This document shows positions 33,388 to 43,300 of a DNA stretch of 61,033 nucleotides, one piece after another (position 1 is the first letter of the stretch; the number at the start of each line of letters is the position of its first letter). The notes beneath the pieces were generated by a model. It ran no database searches. It was not told the origin of the DNA and saw only the letters and a list, made by a program, of their open reading frames with translations. Source of the stretch: Firm-04 sp045617625. GTDB lineage: Bacteria > Bacillota > Clostridia > Oscillospirales > Ruminococcaceae. The stretch covers positions 1-61,033 of the forward strand of contig JAZLJA010000020.1 in NCBI GenBank assembly GCA_045617625.1. Reading direction: 5' to 3'. Made by a program: the position numbers and the translations under genes.

Positions 33388-34902
33388 ATGCGCGAAAATG
33401 CAGTTCTTGAGATGCGCGGAATATACAAGTCATTCCCGGGTGTCAAGGCACTCCAGAATGTCGATTTCACGCTCTGCAAAGGCGAAATTCACGCGCTGAT
33501 GGGTGAAAACGGTGCAGGCAAATCCACATTGATCAAGGTGCTGACAGGTGTGCATCCGAAAGATGCGGGCGATATTTTTCTGGACGGCTATTCCGGCTCG
33601 GTGCAGATTCGTTCGCCGCAGGAAGCACAGCAGCACGGCATCAGTACCGTATATCAGGAAATCACGCTTTGCCCGAATTTGTCGGTGGCTGAGAATATTT
33701 ACATCGGACGCGGCACGGGCAAAACCGTCAAATGGAAGGAAATGAACAAGAAAGCAGGAGATCTGCTCCATTCGCTTCGCATTGATGTCAAGCCCACGCA
33801 GCAGCTCGCAACCTGTTCGATCGCCGTGCAGCAGATGGTTGCCATCGCAAGAGCAGTTGACATGGAATGCAGCGTTCTGATTCTCGACGAGCCGACTTCT
33901 TCGCTCGATGAATCGGAGGTTGCCAAGCTGTTCAATCTGATGCGCCAGCTCAAAGAACGCGGTGTCGGCATCATTTTCGTCACCCACTTCCTCGATCAGG
34001 TTTATGAAGTCTGTGACAAGATCACCGTTCTGCGTGACGGTCAGCTTGTCGGTGAATTTGCGATTGAAGATCTGCCTCGTGTCCAGCTTGTCTCCAAAAT
34101 GCTCGGCAAAGAACTGGATGACATGGCGGATATCAAAAACGATATTCCAAGCGGTGCAAAAACAGGCACCAATCCTGTATATGAGGCAAAGGGACTTTGC
34201 AGCACTGAGGGAATCAAGCCTTTTGATTTCCATATTTTCAGAGGCGAAGTCAACGGCTTCACAGGACTTTTGGGCTCCGGTCGATCCGAATGCGTGCGTG
34301 CCATTTTCGGTGCGGACAAGGTAACGGAGGGCAGTGTCAGGATGAACGGAATGCCCGTTTCCATCACAAAGCCCATTGAAGCGATGAAACAAGGCATCGC
34401 ATATCTTCCTGAAGACAGAAAACGCGACGGTATTGTCGGGGACCTTTCGGTGCGGGATAACATCATTCTTGCACTTCAGGTGAAAACAGGCTTCTTCAAG
34501 CCGTTTTCCAAGGCGCAGGCGATCAAATTCGCGGAGGAATATATTAAACTGCTCGATATCAAGACGGCATCGGTCAACACGCCGATCAAGTCGCTTTCGG
34601 GCGGAAACCAGCAAAAGGTGATCCTTGCCCGCTGGCTGCTGACACATCCGAAATATCTGATTTTGGACGAGCCTACACGAGGCATCGACGTCGGCACCAA
34701 GGTCGATATCCAGAAGCTGGTTCTGAAATTGGCGTCTGAAGGCATGAGCGTGACGTTCATCTCCTCGGAGACCGACGAAATGCTGCGCACCTGCTCGCGC
34801 TTGATTGTTATGCGCGACAGAAAAGTCGTGGGTGAGCTGACAGGCGATCAACTCACGCAGAGCGGCATCATGAATACCATTGCAGGAGGTGACAGAGAAT
34901 GA
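33388..34902 (+). CDS. Sugar ABC transporter ATP-binding protein (two ABC domains)
   Basis: 504 residues with two fused ATPase domains, as in MglA/AraG/YtfR. First: Walker A GENGAGKST, Walker B VLILDEPTSSLDE. Second: a degenerate P-loop (LLGSGRSE), signature LSGGNQQKVILARW, and LILDEPTRGIDVG. The altered second P-loop is normal for this family. ATG at 33388 behind AGGAGGGATCGGA. The stop overlaps the next start (ATGA). Confidence 0.95.
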   Translation: MRENAVLEMRGIYKSFPGVKALQNVDFTLCKGEIHALMGENGAGKSTLIKVLTGVHPKDAGDIFLDGYSGSVQIRSPQEAQQHGISTVYQEITLCPNLSVAENIYIGRGTGKTVKWKEMNKKAGDLLHSLRIDVKPTQQLATCSIAVQQMVAIARAVDMECSVLILDEPTSSLDESEVAKLFNLMRQLKERGVGIIFVTHFLDQVYEVCDKITVLRDGQLVGEFAIEDLPRVQLVSKMLGKELDDMADIKNDIPSGAKTGTNPVYEAKGLCSTEGIKPFDFHIFRGEVNGFTGLLGSGRSECVRAIFGADKVTEGSVRMNGMPVSITKPIEAMKQGIAYLPEDRKRDGIVGDLSVRDNIILALQVKTGFFKPFSKAQAIKFAEEYIKLLDIKTASVNTPIKSLSGGNQQKVILARWLLTHPKYLILDEPTRGIDVGTKVDIQKLVLKLASEGMSVTFISSETDEMLRTCSRLIVMRDRKVVGELTGDQLTQSGIMNTIAGGDRE

Positions 34903-35984
34903 CAGGCAAAAAAGAGGGCAGCTTTCTGACGAATCTGTTTCGGAATCAACTTTTCATTCCGCTTGCAGCATTGTTTCTACTGGCTTTATTCAATCTCGTT
35001 GCTGACTCGTCATTCTTCAACATCACACTTGGACACAACAGTGAGGGGTATCCCGTGTTGTCGGGTTATCTCGTCACAATTCTCGATTACGGCTCGGAAC
35101 TTGCCATTCTTGCCATCGGCATGACGTTGGTGACGGCGGCATCAGGCGGACAGGATATCTCCGTTGGTGCAGTCATTGCCATCAGCGGCAGCGTGGTGCT
35201 TCGCATTCTCAGCGGCGGCGATGCCCATTCCGAAACCATGCATGCTCCGATTATCGTGGCGTTTCTCGTGAGCTGTATTGTGGCGATGCTGTTTGGCGCG
35301 TTCAACGGTTCACTGGTCGCGTTCTTCAGAATCCAGCCGATGGTTGCCACATTGATTTTGTTCACTGCGGGGCGTTCCATCGCAGCATGGATCAACAATA
35401 ACGAGCTGCCGATCATCAGCGACAAGACCTTCGGCTATTTCGGCAACTTCATTCCGCATTGCCCCATCCCGACTCCGATCTTCATGGCGATCATCTGCTT
35501 CATCGTCATTTGGTTGGTGTTGAAATTCACGAATCTGCGCCTTTATGTGCAGTCTGTGGGCATCAATGAAAAAACAGCCCGTCTGAACGGTCTCAATCCT
35601 GAGATCATCAAGCTCATCACCTATGTTCTGCTTGGGCTTTGCGTGGCTGTGGCAGGCTTTATCAAGGTCAGCCGTATTTCCACCATCAATTATTCCGTTG
35701 TTGCAAAAGACATCGAAATGGATGCGATTCTTGCAGTCGCACTGGGCGGAAATTCACTGAGCGGCGGTAAATTCAACATGGCAGCTTCCATTCTCGGCGC
35801 ATATGTCATTCAGTTCCTCACCACAACACTTTATAAGTTTGAAGTCAACCCGAATGCACTTTCGGCTTATAAGGCAGTGGTTGTCATCGCGCTGGTTGTG
35901 TTCAGCGCACCGGTTGTCCGCGAGAAGATCACCGCACTGTTCAACAAAAGACGTGCGCAGAAAGCCGCAGGCAGCAAGGCATAA
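34899..35984 (+). CDS. Sugar ABC transporter permease (YtfT-like)
   Basis: 361 residues, eight to ten membrane helices, BPD_transp_2 family (RbsC type). The conserved loop GGQDISVGAVIAISG, and ALGGNSLSGGKFNM near the C-terminus (the EAA-like loop), are intact. It forms the channel with the next permease. It overlaps the ATPase gene by 4 nt. Confidence 0.93.
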   Translation: MTGKKEGSFLTNLFRNQLFIPLAALFLLALFNLVADSSFFNITLGHNSEGYPVLSGYLVTILDYGSELAILAIGMTLVTAASGGQDISVGAVIAISGSVVLRILSGGDAHSETMHAPIIVAFLVSCIVAMLFGAFNGSLVAFFRIQPMVATLILFTAGRSIAAWINNNELPIISDKTFGYFGNFIPHCPIPTPIFMAIICFIVIWLVLKFTNLRLYVQSVGINEKTARLNGLNPEIIKLITYVLLGLCVAVAGFIKVSRISTINYSVVAKDIEMDAILAVALGGNSLSGGKFNMAASILGAYVIQFLTTTLYKFEVNPNALSAYKAVVVIALVVFSAPVVREKITALFNKRRAQKAAGSKA

Positions 35985-36020
35985 GCACCGAATGAAAAAA
36001 GTGAGAATGGAGGAATCATA

Positions 36021-37103
36021 ATGGCACGTTCAGGTGCGGCGAGCCGCGGCGGTTTGCGCGGGATGATTCGCCGAATGACGGATACGAACCTGCTGATGAG
36101 CATTACGATCGTGGTGTTCATTGCGATGTATCTGTTTGCAATTATATTTTTGGGTGCGGGCTTTCTGAAGCCGCAAGCCCTGTTCAACATCATGAACGCA
36201 AATGCATATCTGATTATTCTTGCCTGCGGCATGAGCCTTGTGATGATCTCGGGCGGTATTGATATCTCTGTGGGCGGTGTGACTGCTCTGGTGAGTATGT
36301 GCTGCGCGGTGTATCTCGATTATCACGGCGGCAATATCGTGGTGGCGATGCTGATTTCCCTCGGCATCGGACTGGCATTTGGTCTTGTGCAGGGATATCT
36401 GGTGGCTTATCTGGAAATTCAGCCGTTTATCGTCACTTTGGCAGGTATGTTCTTTGCACGCGGTATGACGACCATCGTACACACCGACCCGTTCAACGTC
36501 GCAAATGAGGCGTTCGTCAAGCTGAAGGACACACGTCTTCCGGTACCGTTCATGGGCTCGTATAATAAGCACGGCGTGTATGTCGATGCATATGTCGAGA
36601 TCGGCGTGGTGGTTGCCCTGCTGATCGTTGCCGTGATGTTTTGTGTGCTGAAATGGACAAAAACAGGCAGAAACTTCTATGCCGTGGGCGGCAACCGCCA
36701 GAGCGCACTGATGCTTGGCATCAACGTCAAGCGCACCACATTTCTTGCACATCTGACTTGCAGTCTGCTTGCAGGCATCGGCGGTTTTGTTTACTTCATG
36801 CATGTTGGTTCGGGTTCACCGAGCCATGCATCGGGTGCCGAAATGAACGCGATCGCGTCGTCCATCATCGGCGGCACGATGCTTACAGGCGGTGTCGGCA
36901 ATATCATCGGTACACTGTTCGGTGTGTTGTCGCTTGCCCTGATCCAGAACATCGTTTTTTCGGCAGGCTTTGACCAGCCGTGGTGGACAGGCATTACCAT
37001 TGCTTCGATGCTGTGCATCTTCCTGGTAGTGCAGAGCGTTATCATCGCATACCGCAAGAAAGTCAATCTTTCGGAAGCTGAAAATGGCGGAAGCGGGGGT
37101 TGA
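36021..37103 (+). CDS. Sugar ABC transporter permease (YjfF-like)
   Basis: 360 residues, second BPD_transp_2 permease. MISGGIDISVGGVTALVS and IIGGTMLTGGVGNI are the family motifs; a charged N-terminal tail of about 30 residues precedes the first helix. Heteromeric YtfT/YjfF-type pairs go with furanose-sugar importers. ATG behind GGAGGAATCATA. Confidence 0.93.
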   Translation: MARSGAASRGGLRGMIRRMTDTNLLMSITIVVFIAMYLFAIIFLGAGFLKPQALFNIMNANAYLIILACGMSLVMISGGIDISVGGVTALVSMCCAVYLDYHGGNIVVAMLISLGIGLAFGLVQGYLVAYLEIQPFIVTLAGMFFARGMTTIVHTDPFNVANEAFVKLKDTRLPVPFMGSYNKHGVYVDAYVEIGVVVALLIVAVMFCVLKWTKTGRNFYAVGGNRQSALMLGINVKRTTFLAHLTCSLLAGIGGFVYFMHVGSGSPSHASGAEMNAIASSIIGGTMLTGGVGNIIGTLFGVLSLALIQNIVFSAGFDQPWWTGITIASMLCIFLVVQSVIIAYRKKVNLSEAENGGSGG

Positions 37104-37106
37104 ACC

Positions 37107-38696
37107 ATGACAATAGAATCCTATATTGAAAACGGAAAAGCCGCAGTCGGAATCGAATTTGGTTCTACGCGCATCAAGGCGGTGCTGATCGGCGAAGATT
37201 TTGCGCCGCTTGCCTCAGGTGTTTACGACTGGAGCAACACGCTTCTGGACGGCATCTGGACCTATTCGCTGGACGAGGTGAAAGCAGGCTTGCAGGGCTG
37301 CTTTGCCGATTTGATGCAGAATGTCGAGCAGCAGTATGGCGTCAAGCTGAGATCTGCATCGGCACTTGGCATTTCTGCAATGATGCACGGCTATCTTGCA
37401 TTTGATGAACAAGACGAGATCCTTGTTCCGTTCCGTACATGGCGCAACACCATCACGGAGCAGGCTGCGGATGCGCTCACGGAAGCGTTTGCGTTCAATA
37501 TTCCGCAGCGTTGGAGCATTGCACATCTCTATCAGGCAATTCTCAACAACGAGCCCCATGTGGGCAAGATCCGATTCCTGACCACCCTTGCAGGCTATGT
37601 GCATTTTCTGCTGACAGGCGAGCGTGTGTTGGGCATCGGCGATGCATCGGGGATGTTCCCCATTGGTGCAGAGAAAGAATCCTATGACACGGCGATGCTT
37701 GCAAAGTTTGCAGAGCTGACCGCAGGCACCGCATTCACACAAACACTTTCCGACATTCTTCCGCAGATCGTACCGGTTGGAGAATGTGCAGGCACGCTGA
37801 CGGCAGAGGGTGCAAAACTCCTCGACCCGACAGGCACATTTGGCGCAGGCGTTCCCCTTTGTCCGCCCGAGGGCGATGCACAGACGGGTATGGCGGCGAC
37901 GAACAGCATCACCCCGAAAACAGGCAATGTATCTGCAGGCACGTCTATTTTCGCAATGACCGTTCTCGAACACGGGCTGTCCGCCGTATATCGGGAAATC
38001 GACCTTGTGACGACGCCCTGCGGCGACCCTGTTGCGATGGTGCACTGCAACAACTGCACCACCGATCTGGATGCATGGGTGAAGATGTTTGGCGGATTCC
38101 TCAGCAATATCGGCGTTGAAATGTCGAAAGGAACGCTCTATGATACGCTTTACGGTTTTGCGCTGGAAGGCTCACCCGATTGCGGCGGTGTCTTGTCCTA
38201 CAATTATTACGCAGGCGAACACGTCACAGGGCTTTCCAACGGCAAACCCATGATGATGCGTACTCCGACCGCAGACTTTTCCATTGCAAACCTGATGCGC
38301 AGTCTGGTTTATTCCTGCATGGCGACTTTGAAAATCGGCATGGACATTTTGACACAGAAAGAAAATGTCAAGCTGGAGCAGATTTACGCCCACGGCGGAT
38401 TGTTCAAGACTCCCGCTGCATCGCAGCCGTTTTTGGCGGCAGCGCTCGGCGTAGATGTTACTCTCATGCAGTCCGCTGGCGAGGGCGGTGCCTGGGGAAT
38501 TGCCCTGTTGGCTGCGTATATGAAGCGAGCAGACCGCACAGAGACACTTGCAAAGTATCTGGGCAGCAAGGTGTTTGCCAAGATGAACGGCAAGCGTGTT
38601 TCTCCGAAGAGAGCGGATGCGGAAGGTTTGCGTGCATATATGAACGCATATCAAGAAGGACTGGCAGCAGAACGTGCGGCAGTCTCTGAAAGCTGA
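37107..38696 (+). CDS. FGGY-family carbohydrate kinase, probable L-ribulokinase
   Basis: 529 residues. The two actin-like halves of FGGY kinases are present: GIEFGSTRIKAVLIGEDF at the N-terminus (phosphate 1 loop), ISAMMHGYLAFDEQDEIL and FRTWRNTITEQAADAL (substrate side), and GNVSAGTSIFAMTVLE (phosphate 2). The length suits ribulokinases (about 530-560) better than xylulokinases (about 490-500), and araA follows directly. It would phosphorylate L-ribulose to L-ribulose-5-phosphate. It is not a close match to the classical E. coli AraB pattern, so I leave the symbol blank. Confidence 0.82.
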   Translation: MTIESYIENGKAAVGIEFGSTRIKAVLIGEDFAPLASGVYDWSNTLLDGIWTYSLDEVKAGLQGCFADLMQNVEQQYGVKLRSASALGISAMMHGYLAFDEQDEILVPFRTWRNTITEQAADALTEAFAFNIPQRWSIAHLYQAILNNEPHVGKIRFLTTLAGYVHFLLTGERVLGIGDASGMFPIGAEKESYDTAMLAKFAELTAGTAFTQTLSDILPQIVPVGECAGTLTAEGAKLLDPTGTFGAGVPLCPPEGDAQTGMAATNSITPKTGNVSAGTSIFAMTVLEHGLSAVYREIDLVTTPCGDPVAMVHCNNCTTDLDAWVKMFGGFLSNIGVEMSKGTLYDTLYGFALEGSPDCGGVLSYNYYAGEHVTGLSNGKPMMMRTPTADFSIANLMRSLVYSCMATLKIGMDILTQKENVKLEQIYAHGGLFKTPAASQPFLAAALGVDVTLMQSAGEGGAWGIALLAAYMKRADRTETLAKYLGSKVFAKMNGKRVSPKRADAEGLRAYMNAYQEGLAAERAAVSES

Positions 38697-38713
38697 AAGG
38701 ATTGGTGAGCAAC

Positions 38714-40147
38714 ATGAAATTCTGGTTCATTACCGGTTCGCAGTCTTTGTACGGCGAAGAAACCCTCCGTCAGGTGGAGGAAGATTCCAAGATTATCGCG
38801 GCAGGCTTGAAGCTGCCGTTCCCCGTAGAGTATAAGATTACGGCAAAAACCGCATCTGAGATCGAAGCGGTTGTCAAAGAGGCGAATTTCGATGATACCT
38901 GTGCAGGCATCATTACATTCTGCCACACGTTTTCACCCTCGAAAATGTGGATCAACGGTCTGGCACTTTTGCAGAAGCCTTGGCTGCATTTCCACACCCA
39001 GTTCAAGGATTATATCCCGAACGAAGAGATCGACATGGACTATATGAACCTGCATCAGTCGGCACACGGCGACCGTGAACACGGCTTCATCGGTGCGAGA
39101 ATGCGGATGCCGAGATCTGTTGTGGCGGGTCATTGGCAGGATCCTGCGGTACAGGAGAGGATCGCAGAATGGCAGCGTGCAGCGATCGGTGCGCTGTTCA
39201 GCCACAACCTGAAGATCGTGCGTTTTGGCGACAATATGCGCGAAGTGGCTGTCACTGAGGGCGATAAGGTTGAGACACAGATCAAGCTGGGCTGGCAGGT
39301 CAACACCTGGGCAGTCGGCGATCTGGTTGCGGAGATGGACAAAGTGACCGAGGCGGAAATCGACGCTCTGGTTGCCGAGTACAGATCACAGTATGACCTT
39401 AACGAAGCTGATATGGACGAGATACGTTATCAGGCAAAGGAAGAAATCGCAATCGAAAAGATTCTTGTGCGTGTGGGCGCAAAGGCGTTTTCCAACACGT
39501 TTGAGGATCTGTACGGGATGCGTCAGCTGCCCGGTCTGGCAACGCAGCACCTGATGTCCAAAGGCTACGGTTATGGCGGAGAGGGCGACTGGAAAACAGC
39601 CGGCATGGTTGCAATCCTGAAATCCATGTATCCTGACGGTGCAGCATCCTTCATGGAAGATTACACCTATGACTACAAGCACGAGTTGATTCTCGGTTCT
39701 CATATGCTCGAAGTGTGCCCGTCGATTGCGGCAAACAAGCCGCGCATCGAGGTGCATCCGCTGGGCATCGGTGGAAAAGAACCGCCCGCACGTTTGGTGT
39801 TTGAAGGCAAGGCGGGCGACGCGAAAGTGCTGTCGCTGATTGATGCAGGCGGACGTCTGCGTCTGATCGTGCAGGATGTCAAGTGCGAAAAGCCGTTCCA
39901 GAGCATGCCGAATCTGCCTGTGGCACGCACCATGTGGAAGCCTGCTCCTGATTTCCTGACGGGTCTGGAATGCTGGATTCTGGCAGGCGGTGCGCATCAC
40001 ACAGTCATGTCTTACGACATCACCGACCGCACCGTGCGCGATTTTGCCCGTATCATGGGCATCGAGCTGGTTTGCATCAATGCGGAAACCAAACCTGAAA
40101 AACTGGAAACCGAACTCATGCTCGGTGATGTGATTTATCGCCGCTGA
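38714..40147 (+). CDS. araA: L-arabinose isomerase
   Basis: 477 residues. Converts L-arabinose to L-ribulose, Mn-dependent, cytoplasmic. The N-terminus FWFITGSQSLYGEETLRQV is the AraA signature. The four metal ligands sit in GGEGDWKTAG (Glu), SFMEDYTY (Glu), ILGSHMLEVCPS (His) and LAGGAHHTV (His). The ATG at 38714 is preferred; a GTG four codons earlier is possible. Last gene of the operon; araD does not follow. Confidence 0.97.
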   Translation: MKFWFITGSQSLYGEETLRQVEEDSKIIAAGLKLPFPVEYKITAKTASEIEAVVKEANFDDTCAGIITFCHTFSPSKMWINGLALLQKPWLHFHTQFKDYIPNEEIDMDYMNLHQSAHGDREHGFIGARMRMPRSVVAGHWQDPAVQERIAEWQRAAIGALFSHNLKIVRFGDNMREVAVTEGDKVETQIKLGWQVNTWAVGDLVAEMDKVTEAEIDALVAEYRSQYDLNEADMDEIRYQAKEEIAIEKILVRVGAKAFSNTFEDLYGMRQLPGLATQHLMSKGYGYGGEGDWKTAGMVAILKSMYPDGAASFMEDYTYDYKHELILGSHMLEVCPSIAANKPRIEVHPLGIGGKEPPARLVFEGKAGDAKVLSLIDAGGRLRLIVQDVKCEKPFQSMPNLPVARTMWKPAPDFLTGLECWILAGGAHHTVMSYDITDRTVRDFARIMGIELVCINAETKPEKLETELMLGDVIYRR

Positions 40148-40241
40148 TGAATGGTTTTTACCCGTGAGTACAGGCTTGGGTGAAACATAAACTTTTTTAG
40201 TCCTCCTTTTAACTCGTGCTGCCGCGTCGGCAGAACAACCG

Positions 40242-40279
40242 AAAGCACTCGGGAATCCTCATGCCCCGAGTGCTTTTTT
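40242..40279 (+). terminator. Terminator of the arabinose operon
   Basis: Stem AAAGCACTCGGG / CCCGAGTGCTTT with T6. A smaller perfect hairpin (CTGCCG cgt CGGCAG) lies just upstream at about 40219-40233. Confidence 0.92.
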
Positions 40280-40334
40280 CTGTCTGCTGTAATGTGTAAA
40301 ATGAATGAAATTTGAGGAAAATCTCTTCGGAACA

Positions 40335-40363
40335 TTGACAGTATTATGAAAATATGGTATCAT
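40335..40363 (+). promoter_or_regulatory. Promoter of the subtilase gene
   Basis: TTGACA (40335-40340), 17-nt spacer, TATCAT (40358-40363), 35 nt before the likely TTG start. Confidence 0.82.
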
Positions 40364-40397
40364 AAATATGAGAATGCATACAATAGGAGGGATTGTA

Positions 40398-43300
40398 TTG
40401 TATCGTTACCGAAAAAAAGCAGTCTGCGGAATGCTCGCGGCTGCAATGATATGGAATGCTGCGATGACGATGCCTGTTCATGCGGCAACGCAGCCCGCAG
40501 AAGCAGAGGTATCACTGGATGAGTTTGCGTCACAGGTGCGCAAACTGACCGCAAACGATGACCGTGCCGCATATTATCATGAGCTGGTGTTTGACAAGGC
40601 AACGCAGCAGCTTTCGCGTGATGCAGAGCCGGTTGGGGATTCCTGCGGTGAAATTTGCGTGGAAAACGGGAAACTGGTGTTTACGGATACTGCACCGCTG
40701 ACGCGAACCATGCGAAAATCAGCGCGGGAGTCGTTTGCCGCATTTGCGCAGTCTCATGGATATACCTATGAGGAGGACAGTGCAGCGATCACGCTGAAAA
40801 ACGAATTTCAAACTGCACGTTTGATCGTCAAGGCGAAAGGCGATATCCCCGATTATGGTGCTGAATCCGTCGCAGAGGGATATCATGACCTGCACATTTT
40901 GCAGTATGCGTCAGTAGCACAGGCATATCTGGCTTTCACGCGCCTGACGGAGCTGGATGGTGTGGAATATGTGCAGCCATCTCATGTGGTAAAGGTCGAT
41001 TCCGTCGCGGAAACAGATGAAAATGAAGCAGAACCCACGATTCGCCCCGCAGGAAATTATAATACATGGGGTGAGCCGTATCTGAACACTGAGGAGTTCA
41101 TCGGGAAATTTCTCGCGGATGAGGTGCTGCCTGAAGTGATCGTTGCGGTGATCGATACGGGTATCAACCGCAGTCAATCGGCACTTGCAGGGCGCATTCT
41201 TGCGGATGAGGTCAATTATTCCGATTCGGGCGATGATACCGCCGCCGATGATCTCGGGCACGGCACGCACGTCACAGGCACCATCTGTGAACTGACTCCA
41301 AGCAACGTGAAGATCCTGCCAATTAAGGTCTTTGATCAGGACGGCAGCGGCACGGATGAACAGATCTACCTCGGACTGATGTATGCGATTGCGCAGGGTG
41401 CTGATGTTGTCAACATGAGCTTTGGCGGATTGGGTGTCAGTGCGCTGGAGGTCGAGGCAATCGAAATTGCGCAGGAACACGGGCTGACAACAGTCGCGGC
41501 GGCGGGCAACAACGCCGACGATGCAGCATATTACTATCCCGGCGGCATCGAGGAGTGCATCACCGTTGCGGCGGTTGATCAAAATCTTGAACTTGCGAGC
41601 TTTTCCAATCGCGGCAGCTTGATAGATGTCGCGGCACCCGGAGTTGGCATCACAAGCCTGACGATCGGGGAAAATGACGAAAAGGAAATGCTCAACGGCA
41701 CAAGCATGGCGACGCCACATGTCACCGCATGCTGTGCGCTGCTCAAATCCTATGACAAAACTCTCACACCTGCGAAGATTCAGGCATTGATTCAGGCAAA
41801 CGCGACAGACATCGGTGCAGCAGGATTTGATAAAGAATTTGGCTGGGGCATGGTGTCGCTCCATGATTTTGATTGGTGCGAGGGCATTTGTCATGCGCCG
41901 ACGTTTTCGCCCAAGGGCGGCAATTACGGCAATGCGGTTTCGCTCAAGATCACATCGCCGACTGAGAATGCCGAGATCTACTACACCACAGACGGCAGTC
42001 TGCCCTCCAAAACCAACGGCAAGCTGTATGCGGAGCCGATCGAGATTGCCGAATCGACGCTTTTGCAGGCAATCTGCGTGATGGACGGCTGTATCGACAG
42101 TCAGATATCCAAAGCCGGATATACGCTTTACGGCAAGGATACAGCCAATGCGTTTGTGACAGAAAATGGCATACTTACGAAATATCTGGGTGTCATGTCG
42201 CGTCCGGTTCTTCCTGAAACCGATGCGGCAGGCAATCCGCTGACAACGATTGGCGATGGCGCGTTTGCGGGCAACCCTTACATCACCGAGCTGACATTGC
42301 CTGATACAGTCACACGCATCGGCAAGCAGTCATTTGCAGGCTGCGACGCAATGGAAAAGCTTACATCTGCGAGCGTTTTGCAAATCGGTGATGAAGCATT
42401 TGCCGATTGCACTGCACTTGAAGAACTGAAGTTCTCACCGAAATTGAATGAGGTCGGGGCAGGGGCATTTAGTGGCTGCTGCTCTGTCGAAGAGCTCGAT
42501 TTCGGCACAGTTACGTCGATTTTGCCGCAAACCTGTAAAGGCTGCGAGAGTCTGGAAACTGTCCACGCCCCAAAGGCGATTTCGCTGGGCGATGAGGCTT
42601 TTGCCGAGTGCAAAATGCTTTCCGTGCTCACCTGTGACTGGAAATCGGTCACGGAGATCGGGAATGCGGCGCTGCAAAACTGTATATCGCTTGGCGGCGA
42701 ATTAGATCTCAGAAACATCAAAAAGCTTGGAAAAGCAGCGTTTTCGGGCGACACTGCCCTGAAAAGTGTGCTGCTCTCTGATGCGATCATCGCACTGGAA
42801 GATGATGTGTTCTATGGTTGTGCAGGGCTTTGCTGTCTGTCACTTCCATCGGTGACGAAACTTGGTGCGCGGTCGCTTGCTTTGAAGAAAAAGGCGTTCA
42901 ATCTCACCACAGATTTGTGCTGTTCCAAAATCACCGATATCGGAACAGACGCTTTTATGGGCTTTCCGATCGGCGACGGTTTTGATGCACAGTCATTTGA
43001 TCTTCTCGATAAGCTTGATGATCGAGCGTTTGCAGGCGCGTTGGCGGGTGAACTGCGGTTTCCGAATGTCAAGGAAATCGGGGGGCAGGTTTTTGCAGGC
43101 GCAACGATTCGTGTGGCATCGTTTACGGCGTTGAATGCCCTTGCAAGCGGCGCGATCACCGGCTGTGAGTATCTGGTGCTGTCCGATTCCTGCAAATCCA
43201 TTGCCGATGACGCGATTGCCGAGACAACGAAAATCATTGTACCTGCTGGCGTTTCGCTGCCTGAAATATATGCGGAACGGACAAAGAGCAAGTTGACGAC

